A model generated the notes under the pieces. It was not told the origin of the DNA and searched no databases. It saw only the letters and a list, made by a program, of their open reading frames with translations. From the NCBI GenBank assembly GCA_004144185.1, contig SEFP01000004.1:1-64000 (forward strand): a DNA stretch of 64,000 bases. The letters run 5' to 3'. Origin of the DNA: Sphingobacteriales bacterium. Its GTDB lineage: Bacteria; Bacteroidota; Bacteroidia; Chitinophagales; Chitinophagaceae. Shown piece by piece: positions 26,976 to 37,039 of this stretch. Within the stretch, counting starts at the first letter, position 1; each line of letters starts with the position of its first letter. The position numbers were made by a program, and so were the translations under genes.

Positions 26976-27446
26976 TTAGGGCTCTGCAATTGTGCAAGAA
27001 AACAGTGAGCTATCCGGCTCCCGGTTCAAGCCTGAATAATAGTCGTACAGCATGACTTTATTGACCGCGATCGTCAGTTTGCCGTTAGTGACCGTGTAGA
27101 CAACATTCCCCTGAGATTTGTCTAGGCTTTCGTACAGAAACCCACTGCCGCTTTGGGTGCCGACCGGAGGAATGCCCAGACTGATGCTATTTTCAACCGG
27201 CAGCGTTGTGGATGCAGTGGGCAGCGGTGCGCAGAATACGGTTAGGGTAGACGGGTTTCCGGAAACGGTTGTGCCTGTGGCAACAACACTATTGGCATTG
27301 CGGCGCACCAGACTGTTTGCCGTGTACACGCTGTCTCCGATCTGCCAGGAACCAATCGTTGGTGTCAATACAACTGTATCCGGATCTTTCTTACAGGCAG
27401 TGGCCAGACAGATAACAGCTGCGCAGCCGGTAATAAAACGGGTCAT
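26976..27446 (-). CDS. Lipoprotein of unknown function
   Basis: About 156 residues from the ATG at 27446 (MTRFITGCAAVICLATACKK); lipobox LATAC at about residue 18. The mature protein is strand-rich with segments such as GSWQIGDSVYTANSLV and VVYTVTNGKLTIAVNKVML, a beta-sandwich-like pattern common in Bacteroidota surface lipoproteins. No known domain seen. It converges with the ureohydrolase gene. Confidence 0.65.
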   Translation of the reverse strand: MTRFITGCAAVICLATACKKDPDTVVLTPTIGSWQIGDSVYTANSLVRRNANSVVATGTTVSGNPSTLTVFCAPLPTASTTLPVENSISLGIPPVGTQSGSGFLYESLDKSQGNVVYTVTNGKLTIAVNKVMLYDYYSGLNREPDSSLFSCTIAEP

Positions 27447-27486
27447 AGCAATGGAACGATGCAATGAATAAAACACTAAATTAAAA

Positions 27487-27514
27487 AAGGAACCCGAATG
27501 GATCCGGATTCCTT
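27487..27514 (-). terminator. Probable terminator after recQ
   Basis: An imperfect stem AAGGAA..CC / GG..TTCCTT lies 29 bp beyond the recQ stop; on the minus strand it is followed by TTTTTT. The hairpin has a bulge near its base. Confidence 0.6.
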
Positions 27515-27542
27515 GCTGTATTTCGTTTAAGAGGGTCTCTGT

Positions 27543-29771
27543 TTAGTTGGCGTATTCGCTCATAAACTTGATCCGCATCATCTGAAGCTGCTCTACGGTT
27601 ACGTCGCGGTCTTTAAACTCATCATAGGCTTCCTGCAGATCATCATTGGGCGAATTCCGGAAATAATCGAAAATGTCTTCCTGTTCGTATTCATCCAGCT
27701 CCTGCTCCAGGCAATAATCCAGGTTCAGGCGGGTTCCGGAAGCCACAATGCTTTCCATCTCCACCAGCAGGGTCTGCAGGTTCAGGTCTTTGGTGCGCGC
27801 AATAGTTTCAAGCGGAATTTTCTTATCGATATTCTGGATGATGAACACCTTCAGACCACTTTTATTTACCACACTGCGCATCACAAATTCTTCCGGCTTT
27901 TCAATACCGTTTTCTTCTACGTAGCGGGCAATGAGTTCTACAAACTTGCGGCCGTACCGGATGGTTTTGCCTTTGCTTACGCCGTGAATACGCTCCAGTT
28001 CCTCCATCGTGGTAGGATAGGTCGTCGCCATGTCTTCCAGCGAGTTTTCAAGGAAAATCACAAACGGAGGAAGGTTCTTTTCTTTCGCTACCTGCTTCCG
28101 GAGATCCTTTAGCATCTCGAACAATACCAGGTCCGCAGCGGCCGGACTGGCATTGGCGGCCAAGGTATTCTCGTCTTCCAGTACCTGCTCATAGTTGTGA
28201 TTGAGCGATACCATAATGGAATACGGCTTTTTGTGAAACTTAGCACCTTTATCGGTGATCTTCAGCAACCCATACTCTTCGATGTCTTTCCGGATCAGGT
28301 TGTCCAGCATCATATGCCGGATCAGGCTGTGCCAGAAGTTTTCATTCATCTCCATGATGAGACCTGCACCAAACACTTTGAGCGTGTCGTGCCCGTAGTT
28401 CTGGACCTGCGGATTGGATTTGCCCAGCACAATGTTGATCACGTACTCGGTTACGAAACGCTCTTCCAGCGAAGCGATGGTGTCCAGAACGATTTTGATC
28501 GAATCTTTTACTTCGAGTTTTGGTTTTGGATTGCGACAATTGTCACACATGCCACAGTTTTCTTCGGTATACTGCTCGCCGAAGTAGTGCAATATGGTTT
28601 TGCGCCGGCAAACCGAACTTTCTACATATGAAACGGTCTCCGAGATCAGCTGAGCATTCATTTCGCGCTCGCTCAATGGCTTGTCGCGCATCAGATGCTC
28701 CAGTTTCTGCACATCCTGATAGGAATAATACAGGACACAGCGGCCTTCCAGTCCGTCGCGTCCGGCACGTCCGGTTTCCTGGTAATAATTCTCGAGGCTT
28801 TTAGGAATGTTGTAGTGGATTACAAAGCGTACGTCAGGCTTATCGATGCCCATTCCAAACGCAATGGTGGCTACGATTACATCTACCTGCTCATGCAAAA
28901 AACTGTCCTGCCGTTGCGCCCGAAGTGCAGAGTCGAGTCCGGCGTGGTAGGCCACGGCTTTTACGCCATTGGCGCACAGCGTCTGGGCCAGTTCTTCGGT
29001 CGTCTTACGGTTGAGCGTATAAATAATGCCGCTCTTGCCACGCATCGAGTGAATAAACTTCACAATCGACCGCAGCGTATGGTCTTTGTCGCCTTTGGGA
29101 ACAATCTCGTAGGAAAGGTTCGGACGATTGAACGAATCAATAAAAATCGTTGGCTCGCGCAAAGCCAGGTTTTTCACGATGTCATCCTGCACCTTGGGCG
29201 TAGCGGTAGCCGTTAAGGCAATAATGGGCAGTTTGGCGTCGATTTCATCGATCATGCCCCGCAGCTTGCGGTATTCCGGACGGAAATCGTGGCCCCATTC
29301 TGAAATACAGTGGGCTTCATCGACTGCTACAAATGAAATCTTGATTTCTTTGAAAAAGGCGATGTTCTCAGCTTTGGTGAGTGTTTCCGGAGCCACGTAT
29401 AGCATTTTGGTAATGCCGGATGTAAGGTCGTCTTTTACTTTCTTCTGTTGGGCCTTGCTCAGAGTCGAGTTCAGAAAGTGTGCAACATTATCACGACTGC
29501 TGTACCCACGTACCAGATCTACCTGGTTCTTCATCAACGCAATCAGCGGCGAAACCACCAGCGACACGCCTTCGCTCATCAATGCCGGTAGCTGGTAGCA
29601 CAAAGACTTACCGCCTCCGGTAGGCATGATGACAAACGTGTCTTTTCCGGAAAGAATACTTTCAATAATCGCTACCTGCTGCCCTTTGAATTGTTCAAAT
29701 CCAAAATGGGTTTGCAGTGCAGCAAGAAGTGGAGTAGTAGGGGGTGTCGCAGCCGTTGTTTTCTTACGCAC
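27543..29771 (-). CDS. recQ: ATP-dependent DNA helicase RecQ
   Basis: A 742-residue 3'-5' helicase for recombination and fork repair. Superfamily 2 motifs: VIMPTGGGKSLCYQLPAL (Walker A), VDEAHCISEWGHDFRPEY (DEAH box and aromatic-rich loop), ALTATATP, and IAFGMGIDKPDVRFVIH with YYQETGRAGRDG. The RQC zinc site uses SVCRRK, CGMCDNC. An HRDC-like region follows (about 540-620), then an acidic tail. The start codon is GTG. Confidence 0.97.
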   Translation of the reverse strand: MRKKTTAATPPTTPLLAALQTHFGFEQFKGQQVAIIESILSGKDTFVIMPTGGGKSLCYQLPALMSEGVSLVVSPLIALMKNQVDLVRGYSSRDNVAHFLNSTLSKAQQKKVKDDLTSGITKMLYVAPETLTKAENIAFFKEIKISFVAVDEAHCISEWGHDFRPEYRKLRGMIDEIDAKLPIIALTATATPKVQDDIVKNLALREPTIFIDSFNRPNLSYEIVPKGDKDHTLRSIVKFIHSMRGKSGIIYTLNRKTTEELAQTLCANGVKAVAYHAGLDSALRAQRQDSFLHEQVDVIVATIAFGMGIDKPDVRFVIHYNIPKSLENYYQETGRAGRDGLEGRCVLYYSYQDVQKLEHLMRDKPLSEREMNAQLISETVSYVESSVCRRKTILHYFGEQYTEENCGMCDNCRNPKPKLEVKDSIKIVLDTIASLEERFVTEYVINIVLGKSNPQVQNYGHDTLKVFGAGLIMEMNENFWHSLIRHMMLDNLIRKDIEEYGLLKITDKGAKFHKKPYSIMVSLNHNYEQVLEDENTLAANASPAAADLVLFEMLKDLRKQVAKEKNLPPFVIFLENSLEDMATTYPTTMEELERIHGVSKGKTIRYGRKFVELIARYVEENGIEKPEEFVMRSVVNKSGLKVFIIQNIDKKIPLETIARTKDLNLQTLLVEMESIVASGTRLNLDYCLEQELDEYEQEDIFDYFRNSPNDDLQEAYDEFKDRDVTVEQLQMMRIKFMSEYAN

Positions 29772-29901
29772 AGTGTAAATTTTTGCCCTTTGTAAAACGA
29801 AAAGGGACTTCGCCAGAACCTTTGATTGAAAGGTACACGAAGTTACCGTCCTACAATGTAGTGCAACGGAACGGAGCAGGCAAGACGTTGGGTGTTTAAG
29901 G

Positions 29902-30540
29902 TTAAACTATTTCTAAAATGTGCGTGCCGGTCCAGGGAAAGGCATTGAGTGCCTTCAAAAGCGTCTTCAGGGATTCGGGAGCGCCCAGGAAGTCGAGCGT
30001 ACGCATATCTATTTCCAGTACCGGAAACGGTGCTTCCTTTAAAAACTGACGATAGCTTTCGCCCAATTTCAACAGGTATGCATCCGGAATGGTCTGCTCA
30101 TAATCGCGTCCCCGTCCCTCAATATTGCTTCGGAGCTGCTGAAGCGGTGCATTCAGGTAAATCAGCAGATCGGGATTAGGTAATTGCGCACCAATCAGCC
30201 GGTCCATCGTCTGAAACAGATTGTATTCTGCCGGGTCGAGGTTGATCCGCGCAAAGAGCGCGCTTTTCTGAAAAATGTAATCCGAGACTACCGGTTGCCT
30301 AAACAGATCCGGGCTGCTAATCACACTTTTTAACTGCTGGAACCGCTCGGCCAGAAACGACAGTTCCAGCGGAAAGGCATAGCGCTCCGGCGCGGCATAA
30401 AAGCGGGGCAGAAACGGATTGTCTGCAAACGATTCCAGCACCAGCCGGCCCCCCAGCTGCTCGGCCAGCAACCGGGCCACCGTCGTTTTGCCGGCACCAA
30501 TCACACCTTCGATGGCAATATGCCGGAATGAAACACTCAT
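29902..30540 (-). CDS. Deoxynucleoside kinase
   Basis: About 212 residues from the ATG at 30540 (MSVSFRHIAIEG). A dNK/dGK-fold kinase phosphorylating deoxynucleosides for salvage: P-loop IEGVIGAGKTTVARLL, the substrate-binding LVLESFADNPFLPRFY, and SDYIFQKSALFARINL resembling the catalytic DR(S)-region, with RGRDYEQTI in the lid. It precedes nothing closely; folK lies 61 bp upstream on the same strand and may share a transcript. Confidence 0.88.
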   Translation of the reverse strand: MSVSFRHIAIEGVIGAGKTTVARLLAEQLGGRLVLESFADNPFLPRFYAAPERYAFPLELSFLAERFQQLKSVISSPDLFRQPVVSDYIFQKSALFARINLDPAEYNLFQTMDRLIGAQLPNPDLLIYLNAPLQQLRSNIEGRGRDYEQTIPDAYLLKLGESYRQFLKEAPFPVLEIDMRTLDFLGAPESLKTLLKALNAFPWTGTHILEIV

Positions 30541-30601
30541 AGAACTCTGAGACAAAAAGAAGGATCAAAAATAATCAGCTGCCAACCGTCGTTCCGGAAA
30601 C

Positions 30602-31129
30602 TTAACCGGCCCGTCGCACCCAGCCCGGATCGGTACAGGCCTGCAACAGCTGTTGCACCGAACGTCCGTTTTCCGGATGGATCCAGTCCGGAAGTACCTC
30701 GGCCAGCGGTTCCAGTACAAACCGTCGCTCCGTCATCCGTGGATGCGGCACCGTCAACTGCGGCAACCGGATCTGATCGGATCCATAAAAAAGAATGTCA
30801 ATATCCAGCGTACGGGCGCCCCAGCGCTCGATGCGTTCCCGTCCGGCCGTGTGTTCTATAGCCTGGCACACCTGCAACAGCCGTTCCGGAAGCAGCATTG
30901 TTTGAACCACTACCACCTGATTCAGATAGTCCTGCTGGTTTGCAACACCCCAGGCGGCGGATTCATAAATGGCTGAAGTGCATTCAACGGATCCGCATTG
31001 AAGGGTAATAGCCGTTTGTGCATCCACTAAATACTGACGCCGGTCGCCCAGATTGCTGCCCAGGAGCAAAACCGCCGTTGTAGAGGCGACCGGTGTGTTT
31101 TGGGGTACTGACACGGGGCTTTTAGACAT
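30602..31129 (-). CDS. folK: Hydroxymethyldihydropterin pyrophosphokinase
   Basis: A 175-residue enzyme transferring pyrophosphate from ATP to 6-hydroxymethyl-7,8-dihydropterin in folate synthesis. Signatures: LLLGSNLGDRRQYL, YESAAWGVANQQDYLNQVV, and the ATP/Mg motif ERWGARTLDIDILFYG, followed by LTVPHPRMTERRFVLEPL. A non-conserved 15-residue N-terminal leader is present. Confidence 0.95.
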   Translation of the reverse strand: MSKSPVSVPQNTPVASTTAVLLLGSNLGDRRQYLVDAQTAITLQCGSVECTSAIYESAAWGVANQQDYLNQVVVVQTMLLPERLLQVCQAIEHTAGRERIERWGARTLDIDILFYGSDQIRLPQLTVPHPRMTERRFVLEPLAEVLPDWIHPENGRSVQQLLQACTDPGWVRRAG

Positions 31130-31161
31130 AGAATAACACTATAAATCCTCTACTGCCGTCG

Positions 31162-31169
31162 TACTTTCG
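31162..31169 (+). promoter_or_regulatory. Putative -7 element TACTTTCG before sppA
   Basis: One mismatch from TAnnTTTG. It lies 35 bp before the probable sppA start at 31204 and in the intergenic gap to the divergent folK. Confidence 0.3.
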
Positions 31170-31203
31170 ACCTTTGCAGCAGAAGTTGCAAAGCTTTCTT
31201 CTC

Positions 31204-32982
31204 TTGAGACAATTTTTCAAAACTTTTTTTGCCTCCCTGCTGGCTGTAGTGGTAGGCGCTGTCATTATTTTCGGTGTGATTCTGGGGGGCATCTCGGCCC
31301 TGGTCACATCTGCCAAAAAAGTGAACGAACAGGTCGTCGTTAAGGACGGCTCCATGCTGCTCATCGATCTGCGAAAAGCCATTCATGAGCAACGCGAAAC
31401 CTCTTCACTTCCGTTACTGACCGACGAAGACAATGCGTCTGCCGGTTTGTATGATATTAACCGGATGCTGGTGGATGCGGCTACCGACGACCGGATTCCG
31501 GGCGTTTTGATCCGCACCGGTAATACTTCTGCGGGTTGGGCGACGCTGCAATCCATCCGCAACGCGATCCTGCAGTTCCGGAAGTCCGGCAAACCAGTAT
31601 ATGCCTACGGCGAAGATTATTCGCAGAAAGATTATTTCCTGGCGTCCGCTGCCGACAGTGTATTCCTGAATCCAGTAGGCGATTTCGAGCTGAAAGGAAT
31701 GGCGGCGCAGCTGCAGTTTTTTAAAGGAACGCTGGAAAAAGTAGGGGTTAAACCGGAGATTTTTTATGCCGGCAAGTTCAAAAGCGCCACCGAACCGTTG
31801 CGCGAAACCAAGATGACCGACGCCAACCGGTTGCAACAATCGGTACTCATCAACCGCATCTGGGCCGAATACCTGGAAGCGGCTGCCAGTCATGCAAAAA
31901 CCGATACGGCGACGGTCTCGACCTGGACGCAGCAGGGCGCCGTGCTGTTTGGGGAAGATGCCCAGCGCTTAGGTCTGGTCGATCGCCTCGTATACTGGGA
32001 TGAGGTAGAGGCGCAGATCCGGAAGACGACCAAACAGGATGCAGATGAAAAAGTAACCTTTACCCAGATAGACGACTATACCAAGTCCAAAACCGGCGGC
32101 GTTCTGAAAGACGGTCGGGTAGCCATTTTATTTGCCGAAGGCGATATCGTTGATGGCCGGAGCGAAAATGATTATCAGATTGCTTCCGAGTCGATTGTAA
32201 GCCAGATCCGGAACATCCGGAACAATGACCGCGTCAAAGCGGTTGTGTTGCGGGTCAACAGTCCGGGCGGATCGGCACGGGCGTCCGAGATTATCCTGCG
32301 CGAGTTGCAGTTGCTTCAGAAAACTAAAAAACTGGTGGTTTCGATGGGCGATGTGGCCGCTTCGGGAGGCTATTACATCTCTGCCAGTGCCGATAGCATT
32401 TTTGTGCAGCCTACCACGCTGACGGGTTCTATCGGGGTGTTTGGAATGCTGTTTAATGCCTCCGAATTACTCACGCAAAAACTGGGTGTCACGTTCGATG
32501 TGGTCAAAAACGCACCCTATGCCGATTTTCCGGCGGCGGGTCGGCCGCTAAACGATGCCGAGCGTCTGCGGATGCAGCGTGGAGTGGATACCATCTATGC
32601 GTTGTTCAAATCGCGCGTGGCCGTGGGCCGGAAACTTCCGGAAGCACAGGTGGATTCACTGGCGCAGGGCCGGGTCTGGATGGGCCGGGATGCTGTAGCC
32701 AACGGACTGGCCGACCGGATCGGTGGTCTTCCGGAAGCCATTCAGGCAGCGGCCAAACTGGCCGGCTTGGATAATTACAGTGTGGTAACCTATCCGGAAC
32801 CTGTGGATCGCTTTCAGTATATGCTGCGTCGATTCCGGAACAGTCCGCTTACCCAGATTCAACAGTCTTTGCAGGCCGGTGAAGTCAGGCAACTGGCTGC
32901 GTTCACCGCCAAAATGCAACAACTTTATAACCGCAACCGGAAAATTCAGATGGCGCTGCCGTTTGACTGGTTGGTAAACTAA
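31204..32982 (+). CDS. sppA: Signal peptide peptidase SppA (67-kDa type)
   Basis: A membrane-anchored Ser-Lys protease that degrades signal peptides. Start is probably the TTG at 31204 (reads MRQFFKTFFASLLAVVV), giving 592 residues; there is no ATG before the membrane helix. Two tandem S49 domains: the N-terminal half carries the Lys of the dyad (likely in FYAGKFKSATEPL), the C-terminal half the Ser (VAASGGYYISASADSI), with RVNSPGGSARASE before it. This is the doubled E. coli-like form. Confidence 0.93.
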   Translation: MRQFFKTFFASLLAVVVGAVIIFGVILGGISALVTSAKKVNEQVVVKDGSMLLIDLRKAIHEQRETSSLPLLTDEDNASAGLYDINRMLVDAATDDRIPGVLIRTGNTSAGWATLQSIRNAILQFRKSGKPVYAYGEDYSQKDYFLASAADSVFLNPVGDFELKGMAAQLQFFKGTLEKVGVKPEIFYAGKFKSATEPLRETKMTDANRLQQSVLINRIWAEYLEAAASHAKTDTATVSTWTQQGAVLFGEDAQRLGLVDRLVYWDEVEAQIRKTTKQDADEKVTFTQIDDYTKSKTGGVLKDGRVAILFAEGDIVDGRSENDYQIASESIVSQIRNIRNNDRVKAVVLRVNSPGGSARASEIILRELQLLQKTKKLVVSMGDVAASGGYYISASADSIFVQPTTLTGSIGVFGMLFNASELLTQKLGVTFDVVKNAPYADFPAAGRPLNDAERLRMQRGVDTIYALFKSRVAVGRKLPEAQVDSLAQGRVWMGRDAVANGLADRIGGLPEAIQAAAKLAGLDNYSVVTYPEPVDRFQYMLRRFRNSPLTQIQQSLQAGEVRQLAAFTAKMQQLYNRNRKIQMALPFDWLVN

Positions 32983-33009
32983 ATTCTTTTTATACCGTCT
33001 AACTTACCC

Positions 33010-35046
33010 ATGAAAAAATCTAACGTGCTGCGGTATGCCGCGCTGGCCATGCTCTCTGGCGTGGCGGGTTCCGGAACCGCACTGGCACAGCCTGCCAAAG
33101 TGCTGGATCCGGCCAATATCGATAACAGCGTCGCTCCCGGCGACAATTTCTTTTACTACGCCAATGGCAACTGGCTAAAGAAAAACCAGATTCCGGCCTC
33201 CGAAACCCGCTGGGGATCGTTCAACGAATTGCAGGACAATAACTATAAAGCCCTGCGTGCATTGCTGGAAGAAGCCGCCGCTGCCGCCGCTGCCAAAGGT
33301 ACTCCGAAGCAGATGGTGGGCGATTTCTACCGTTCCGGAATGGACAGCAACCAGATCGATAAGCTGGGCATTACGCCGCTGAAAGAAGATCTGGCTCGTA
33401 TCGACGCTATCCGTACACCTGAAGATCTGTTGAAGGAAATTGCCTACCAGCACACGCGTGGCAACAGCTTTCTGTACAGCTTTTATGTAGGTCCGGATGA
33501 TAAAAACGTAACCGAGCAGCTGCCACAGTTTTTCCAGAGTGGCTTGGGTATGCCCGACCGCGATTATTACCTGAAAGACGACGCCCGCAGCACCCGCATC
33601 CGCGACGCGTATAAAAAATACCAGGTTCAGTTACTGGCTTTGAGCGGACTGTCGCAGGAGCAGGCCCAGAAAGCAGCAGCCAACACGTTTGCTATCGAAC
33701 AAAAGCTGGCCGATGCATCTATGAGCCGCGTAGAAATGCGTGATCCGTACAAAACATATAACAAGTTCACGGTTGCCGAAATTTCTGCAAAGGCGCCCGG
33801 CATGAACTGGTCGCAACTGCTTCAGGGGCTTAAAATCGGCAATCAGAAAGCGATTCTCGTAGGCCAGCCCGAGTTCTTCAATACCGTGGGAGGGATGATC
33901 CAGCAGATTCCGGTTGAAAACTGGAAAGAGTACCTGCGGTTTCATCTGGTAAATGACGCGGCTCCCTATCTGAGCCGGCAATTTGGAGATACCCGTTTTG
34001 ATTTTTACGGCAAAACACTACGTGGTCAGCAGGAGCAAACGCCCCGTTGGAAGCGCAACCTCAATATCGTTGATGGTAGTATCGGCGATCTGCTGGGTAA
34101 GATGTACGTCGATAAAAACTTCCGTCCGGAAGCCAAGGAGCGGATGCTGACGCTGGTCAACAACCTTCAGGATGCCTATGCCGCCCGGATTAAAAAGCTG
34201 GACTGGATGAGTCCAGAAACCAAAGAGCGTGCGCTGCAAAAGCTGGGTACGTTTATGAAGAAAATCGGCTATTCCGACCGGCTTAAAACCTATCAGGGAC
34301 TTTCAATCAGCCCGGATCAGTTTTACAAAAATGCTGAAGCCGCTGCTGCCTGGGAGTATACTTATATGATCTCCAAGCTGGGCAAGCCGGTAGACCGCAC
34401 CGAGTGGGGCATGACCCCTCCTACGGTAAATGCCTACTACAATCCGGCGTTTAACGAAATCGTATTCCCGGCAGGTATTCTGCAGTATCCGTTCTTTAGC
34501 GATAAAGCAGATGATGCAGTGAACTATGGTGGGATCGGCTCTGTAATCGGCCACGAAATGACCCACGGTTTTGACGACCAAGGCCGTCAGTACGATGCCG
34601 AAGGCAACCTGAAAGACTGGTGGACTGAAGGCGACGCAAAGCAGTTTACTTCCAAGGCTGATGTTGTGATTAATCAGTTCAACAACTACACTGTACTGGA
34701 TACGATCCACGTAAACGGCGAGCTGACACTGGGTGAAAACCTGGCGGATCTGGGCGGACTGGCGATTGCCTACGATGCCTTCCAGAAAACAGCGCAAGCC
34801 AAAAAAGGGGAGAAAATTGATGGGTTTACCCCCGATCAGCGGTTCTTCCTGAGCTGGGCGCAGGTTTGGCGTGCCAACATCCGTCCGGAAGAAGCAGCGT
34901 CCCGGATTGTAACCGATCCGCACTCTCCGGGCGAGTACCGGACCAATGGCCCGCTGAGCAATATAAAAGAGTGGTATCAGGCGTTCAATGTAAAGCCCGG
35001 TGCAAAAATGTATCGTCCTGAAAACGAGCGTGCCAAAGTCTGGTAA
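33010..35046 (+). CDS. M13 family zinc metallopeptidase (PepO/neprilysin-like)
   Basis: A 678-residue exported endopeptidase. Signal peptide to about residue 26 (GTALAQPAK). The N-terminal M13 domain begins DPANIDNSVAPGDNFFYYANGNWLK; the catalytic part has the zinc motif in SVIGHEMTHGFDDQGRQYD, the third ligand in LGENLADLGGLAIAY, and NAYYNPAFNEIVFPAGIL. The C-terminus MYRPENERAKVW is close to the family end (usually CxVW; here the Cys is absent). It cleaves oligopeptides in the periplasm. Confidence 0.95.
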   Translation: MKKSNVLRYAALAMLSGVAGSGTALAQPAKVLDPANIDNSVAPGDNFFYYANGNWLKKNQIPASETRWGSFNELQDNNYKALRALLEEAAAAAAAKGTPKQMVGDFYRSGMDSNQIDKLGITPLKEDLARIDAIRTPEDLLKEIAYQHTRGNSFLYSFYVGPDDKNVTEQLPQFFQSGLGMPDRDYYLKDDARSTRIRDAYKKYQVQLLALSGLSQEQAQKAAANTFAIEQKLADASMSRVEMRDPYKTYNKFTVAEISAKAPGMNWSQLLQGLKIGNQKAILVGQPEFFNTVGGMIQQIPVENWKEYLRFHLVNDAAPYLSRQFGDTRFDFYGKTLRGQQEQTPRWKRNLNIVDGSIGDLLGKMYVDKNFRPEAKERMLTLVNNLQDAYAARIKKLDWMSPETKERALQKLGTFMKKIGYSDRLKTYQGLSISPDQFYKNAEAAAAWEYTYMISKLGKPVDRTEWGMTPPTVNAYYNPAFNEIVFPAGILQYPFFSDKADDAVNYGGIGSVIGHEMTHGFDDQGRQYDAEGNLKDWWTEGDAKQFTSKADVVINQFNNYTVLDTIHVNGELTLGENLADLGGLAIAYDAFQKTAQAKKGEKIDGFTPDQRFFLSWAQVWRANIRPEEAASRIVTDPHSPGEYRTNGPLSNIKEWYQAFNVKPGAKMYRPENERAKVW

Positions 35047-35066
35047 AATCGTTTTGAGCCTGATAA

Positions 35067-35104
35067 AAAAAGACCCGTTGCATACTCGCGGCGGGTCTTT
35101 TTTT
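35067..35104. terminator. Bidirectional terminator between M13 peptidase and ASCH genes
   Basis: Stem AAAAGACCCG / CGGGTCTTTT flanked by A and T tracts on both sides, between two converging genes. Confidence 0.88.
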
Positions 35105-35133
35105 ATAAATAAGTATCTACGTGAGCCTATTGA

Positions 35134-35520
35134 TCACCACTCCCAGAGGCCCAGCTTGCCCCGTGCCGGAATCGGCTCGTCGAAACAATGGGCATCCGTA
35201 AAGACAAACCCATACCGGCCGGGTGCAAATGCCTGTTCTTCGAGGGTGTGTTCCGGTAGGGCATTTTGAAGACCGCTTTCCAACGTGAGGACGTCCCGGA
35301 GCGTAACCTCACCGATAATAGCACCGAAAGCCAATTCCTTAAATTCCGGAAGAAGCGGCGCTATGGCAGGCAGCGTAGCAAATGCTTTTCCGGACGTACG
35401 TACGCCGGCATGAATGAGCAGTGGTCCCCGGTATACGGTGGTCCAGCTGCGGGTTTCGATGGTTTTATGGCCCAAAACAACCAGTGAGGCCCAGGGCTGA
35501 AGCAGCGATAGAACTTTCAA
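35134..35520 (-). CDS. ASCH domain protein
   Basis: About 128 residues if started at the TTG at 35520, giving MKVLSLLQPWASLVVLG, the canonical ASCH opening; the track uses a TTG two codons earlier. The family pattern continues with KTIETRSW, RGPLLIHAG, FGAIIGEV and the final aromatic GKLGLWEW. ASCH folds resemble PUA and probably bind RNA or modified nucleosides. Single-domain, cytoplasmic. Confidence 0.88.
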   Translation of the reverse strand: MKVLSLLQPWASLVVLGHKTIETRSWTTVYRGPLLIHAGVRTSGKAFATLPAIAPLLPEFKELAFGAIIGEVTLRDVLTLESGLQNALPEHTLEEQAFAPGRYGFVFTDAHCFDEPIPARGKLGLWEW

Positions 35521-35545
35521 CAGCAACAGGGTATTAACAGATGCA

Positions 35546-36985
35546 TCAGCATTCTTTCAGTCCCAGCGGAATATTGACAGCCAGTCCGCCCTCGGCTGTT
35601 TCTTTGTACTTGGCATTCATATCCAGCGCCGTTTCCCACATCGTTTCCACCACATTGTCGAGCGATACGCGGGCATGATCCGGATTGGATTGCAGCGCCA
35701 GCTGAGCGGCTGTGATCGCTTTGATGGCCCCCATCGTATTGCGCTCGATACACGGCACCTGCACCAGGCCGGCGACCGGATCACAGGTCAGTCCCAAGTG
35801 ATGTTCCATGGCAATTTCGGCCGCCATCTGGCATTGCCGCGCCGAACCACCCAGGCATTCGGTTAGGGCGCTGGCAGCCATCGCCGAGGAGACACCGATC
35901 TCCGCCTGACAGCCACCCATAGCGGCTGAAATGGTAGCGCCTTTTTTAAAGATCGATCCGATCTCAGACGCATTGTATAAAAATCGCAGAATGCTCTCAT
36001 CCTGATACCCATCGCAAAACACGATGTAGTAGAGCAACACCGCCGGGATGACTCCTGCTGCTCCGTTGGTCGGAGCCGTTACAACGCGGGAAAACGATGC
36101 ATTTTCTTCATTTACAGCTAAGGCAAAAGCACTTACCCAGTCGAGCGTGTATTTAAAGCCGCTGCCGCCCTCCCGGATCGCAGCTACCCAGCTGTCAAAG
36201 TCGGTATACGTTCTTCCGGAAATCAGCTTTTTGGAGAGATCGGATGCACGGCGGATTACATTCAGTCCACCGGGCAAAATGCCGCTGATATGGCAGCCCC
36301 GGTACACACAATCGCGCATGGTATGCCAGATCTGTAGCACACCGGCAGCTGTCTCCGCTTCCGGACGCCAGGCCAGCTCATTCTCGGCTACAATCTCCGA
36401 AATGGGCAATCCGGTCTTGCGGCACCAGTGCAGCAACTCCCTTGCATCGGCAATCGGAAACGGAAGGTCCGGACCGTTGACATCCCGTCCGCCTTCGCCT
36501 TCTTTTACTACAAAACCGCCGCCTACCGAGTAGTAGGTTTCGGCAAGCTCTTCACCATTTTCCAGCTGTGCCAGAAACGTCAGGGCATTGGGGTGGAAGG
36601 GTAGACTTTCGTCCATCAAAAACACCACATCCGCTGCCGGATCAAATGCAATAGGTGCTGATTTTCCCAGAACCATCTGCTGGTCGCGTGATAGGGCCTC
36701 TAGCGTTGGGTTGATATTCTCTACCGGAAACGTTACTGGATCTTCGCCGCATAAACCAAGCATCACCGCTACATCGGTGCCGTGGCCCCGACCGGTTTTG
36801 GCCAGTGAACCATACAGCAGTACCTGAACCTTCCGGACTATTGGCAGTCGCCCGGTTTGTTGCAGGCTGCTCAGGAATCGCAACGCGGCGCGCCAGGGCC
36901 CCAGTGTATGTGAGGAAGACGGGCCAATGCCGATTTTGAAAATGTCGAAAACCGAAAGAGCCGGTTCGGAATGTTGGTGCGCCAC
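35546..36985 (-). CDS. sdaA: L-serine ammonia-lyase (iron-sulfur type)
   Basis: A 479-residue single-chain L-serine dehydratase converting serine to pyruvate and ammonia. N-terminal beta domain begins [21 protein letters not shown]. The alpha domain has the [4Fe-4S]-binding Cys in [28 protein letters not shown] and [18 protein letters not shown], with [15 protein letters not shown]. Start codon appears to be GTG at 36985. Confidence 0.96.
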   Translation of the reverse strand: MAHQHSEPALSVFDIFKIGIGPSSSHTLGPWRAALRFLSSLQQTGRLPIVRKVQVLLYGSLAKTGRGHGTDVAVMLGLCGEDPVTFPVENINPTLEALSRDQQMVLGKSAPIAFDPAADVVFLMDESLPFHPNALTFLAQLENGEELAETYYSVGGGFVVKEGEGGRDVNGPDLPFPIADARELLHWCRKTGLPISEIVAENELAWRPEAETAAGVLQIWHTMRDCVYRGCHISGILPGGLNVIRRASDLSKKLISGRTYTDFDSWVAAIREGGSGFKYTLDWVSAFALAVNEENASFSRVVTAPTNGAAGVIPAVLLYYIVFCDGYQDESILRFLYNASEIGSIFKKGATISAAMGGCQAEIGVSSAMAASALTECLGGSARQCQMAAEIAMEHHLGLTCDPVAGLVQVPCIERNTMGAIKAITAAQLALQSNPDHARVSLDNVVETMWETALDMNAKYKETAEGGLAVNIPLGLKEC

Positions 36986-37039
36986 AGCAGAAGCGATAAG
37001 AAAAGGTTGGAAGCCTTAAAAGTACGACCGGCAGCGCGG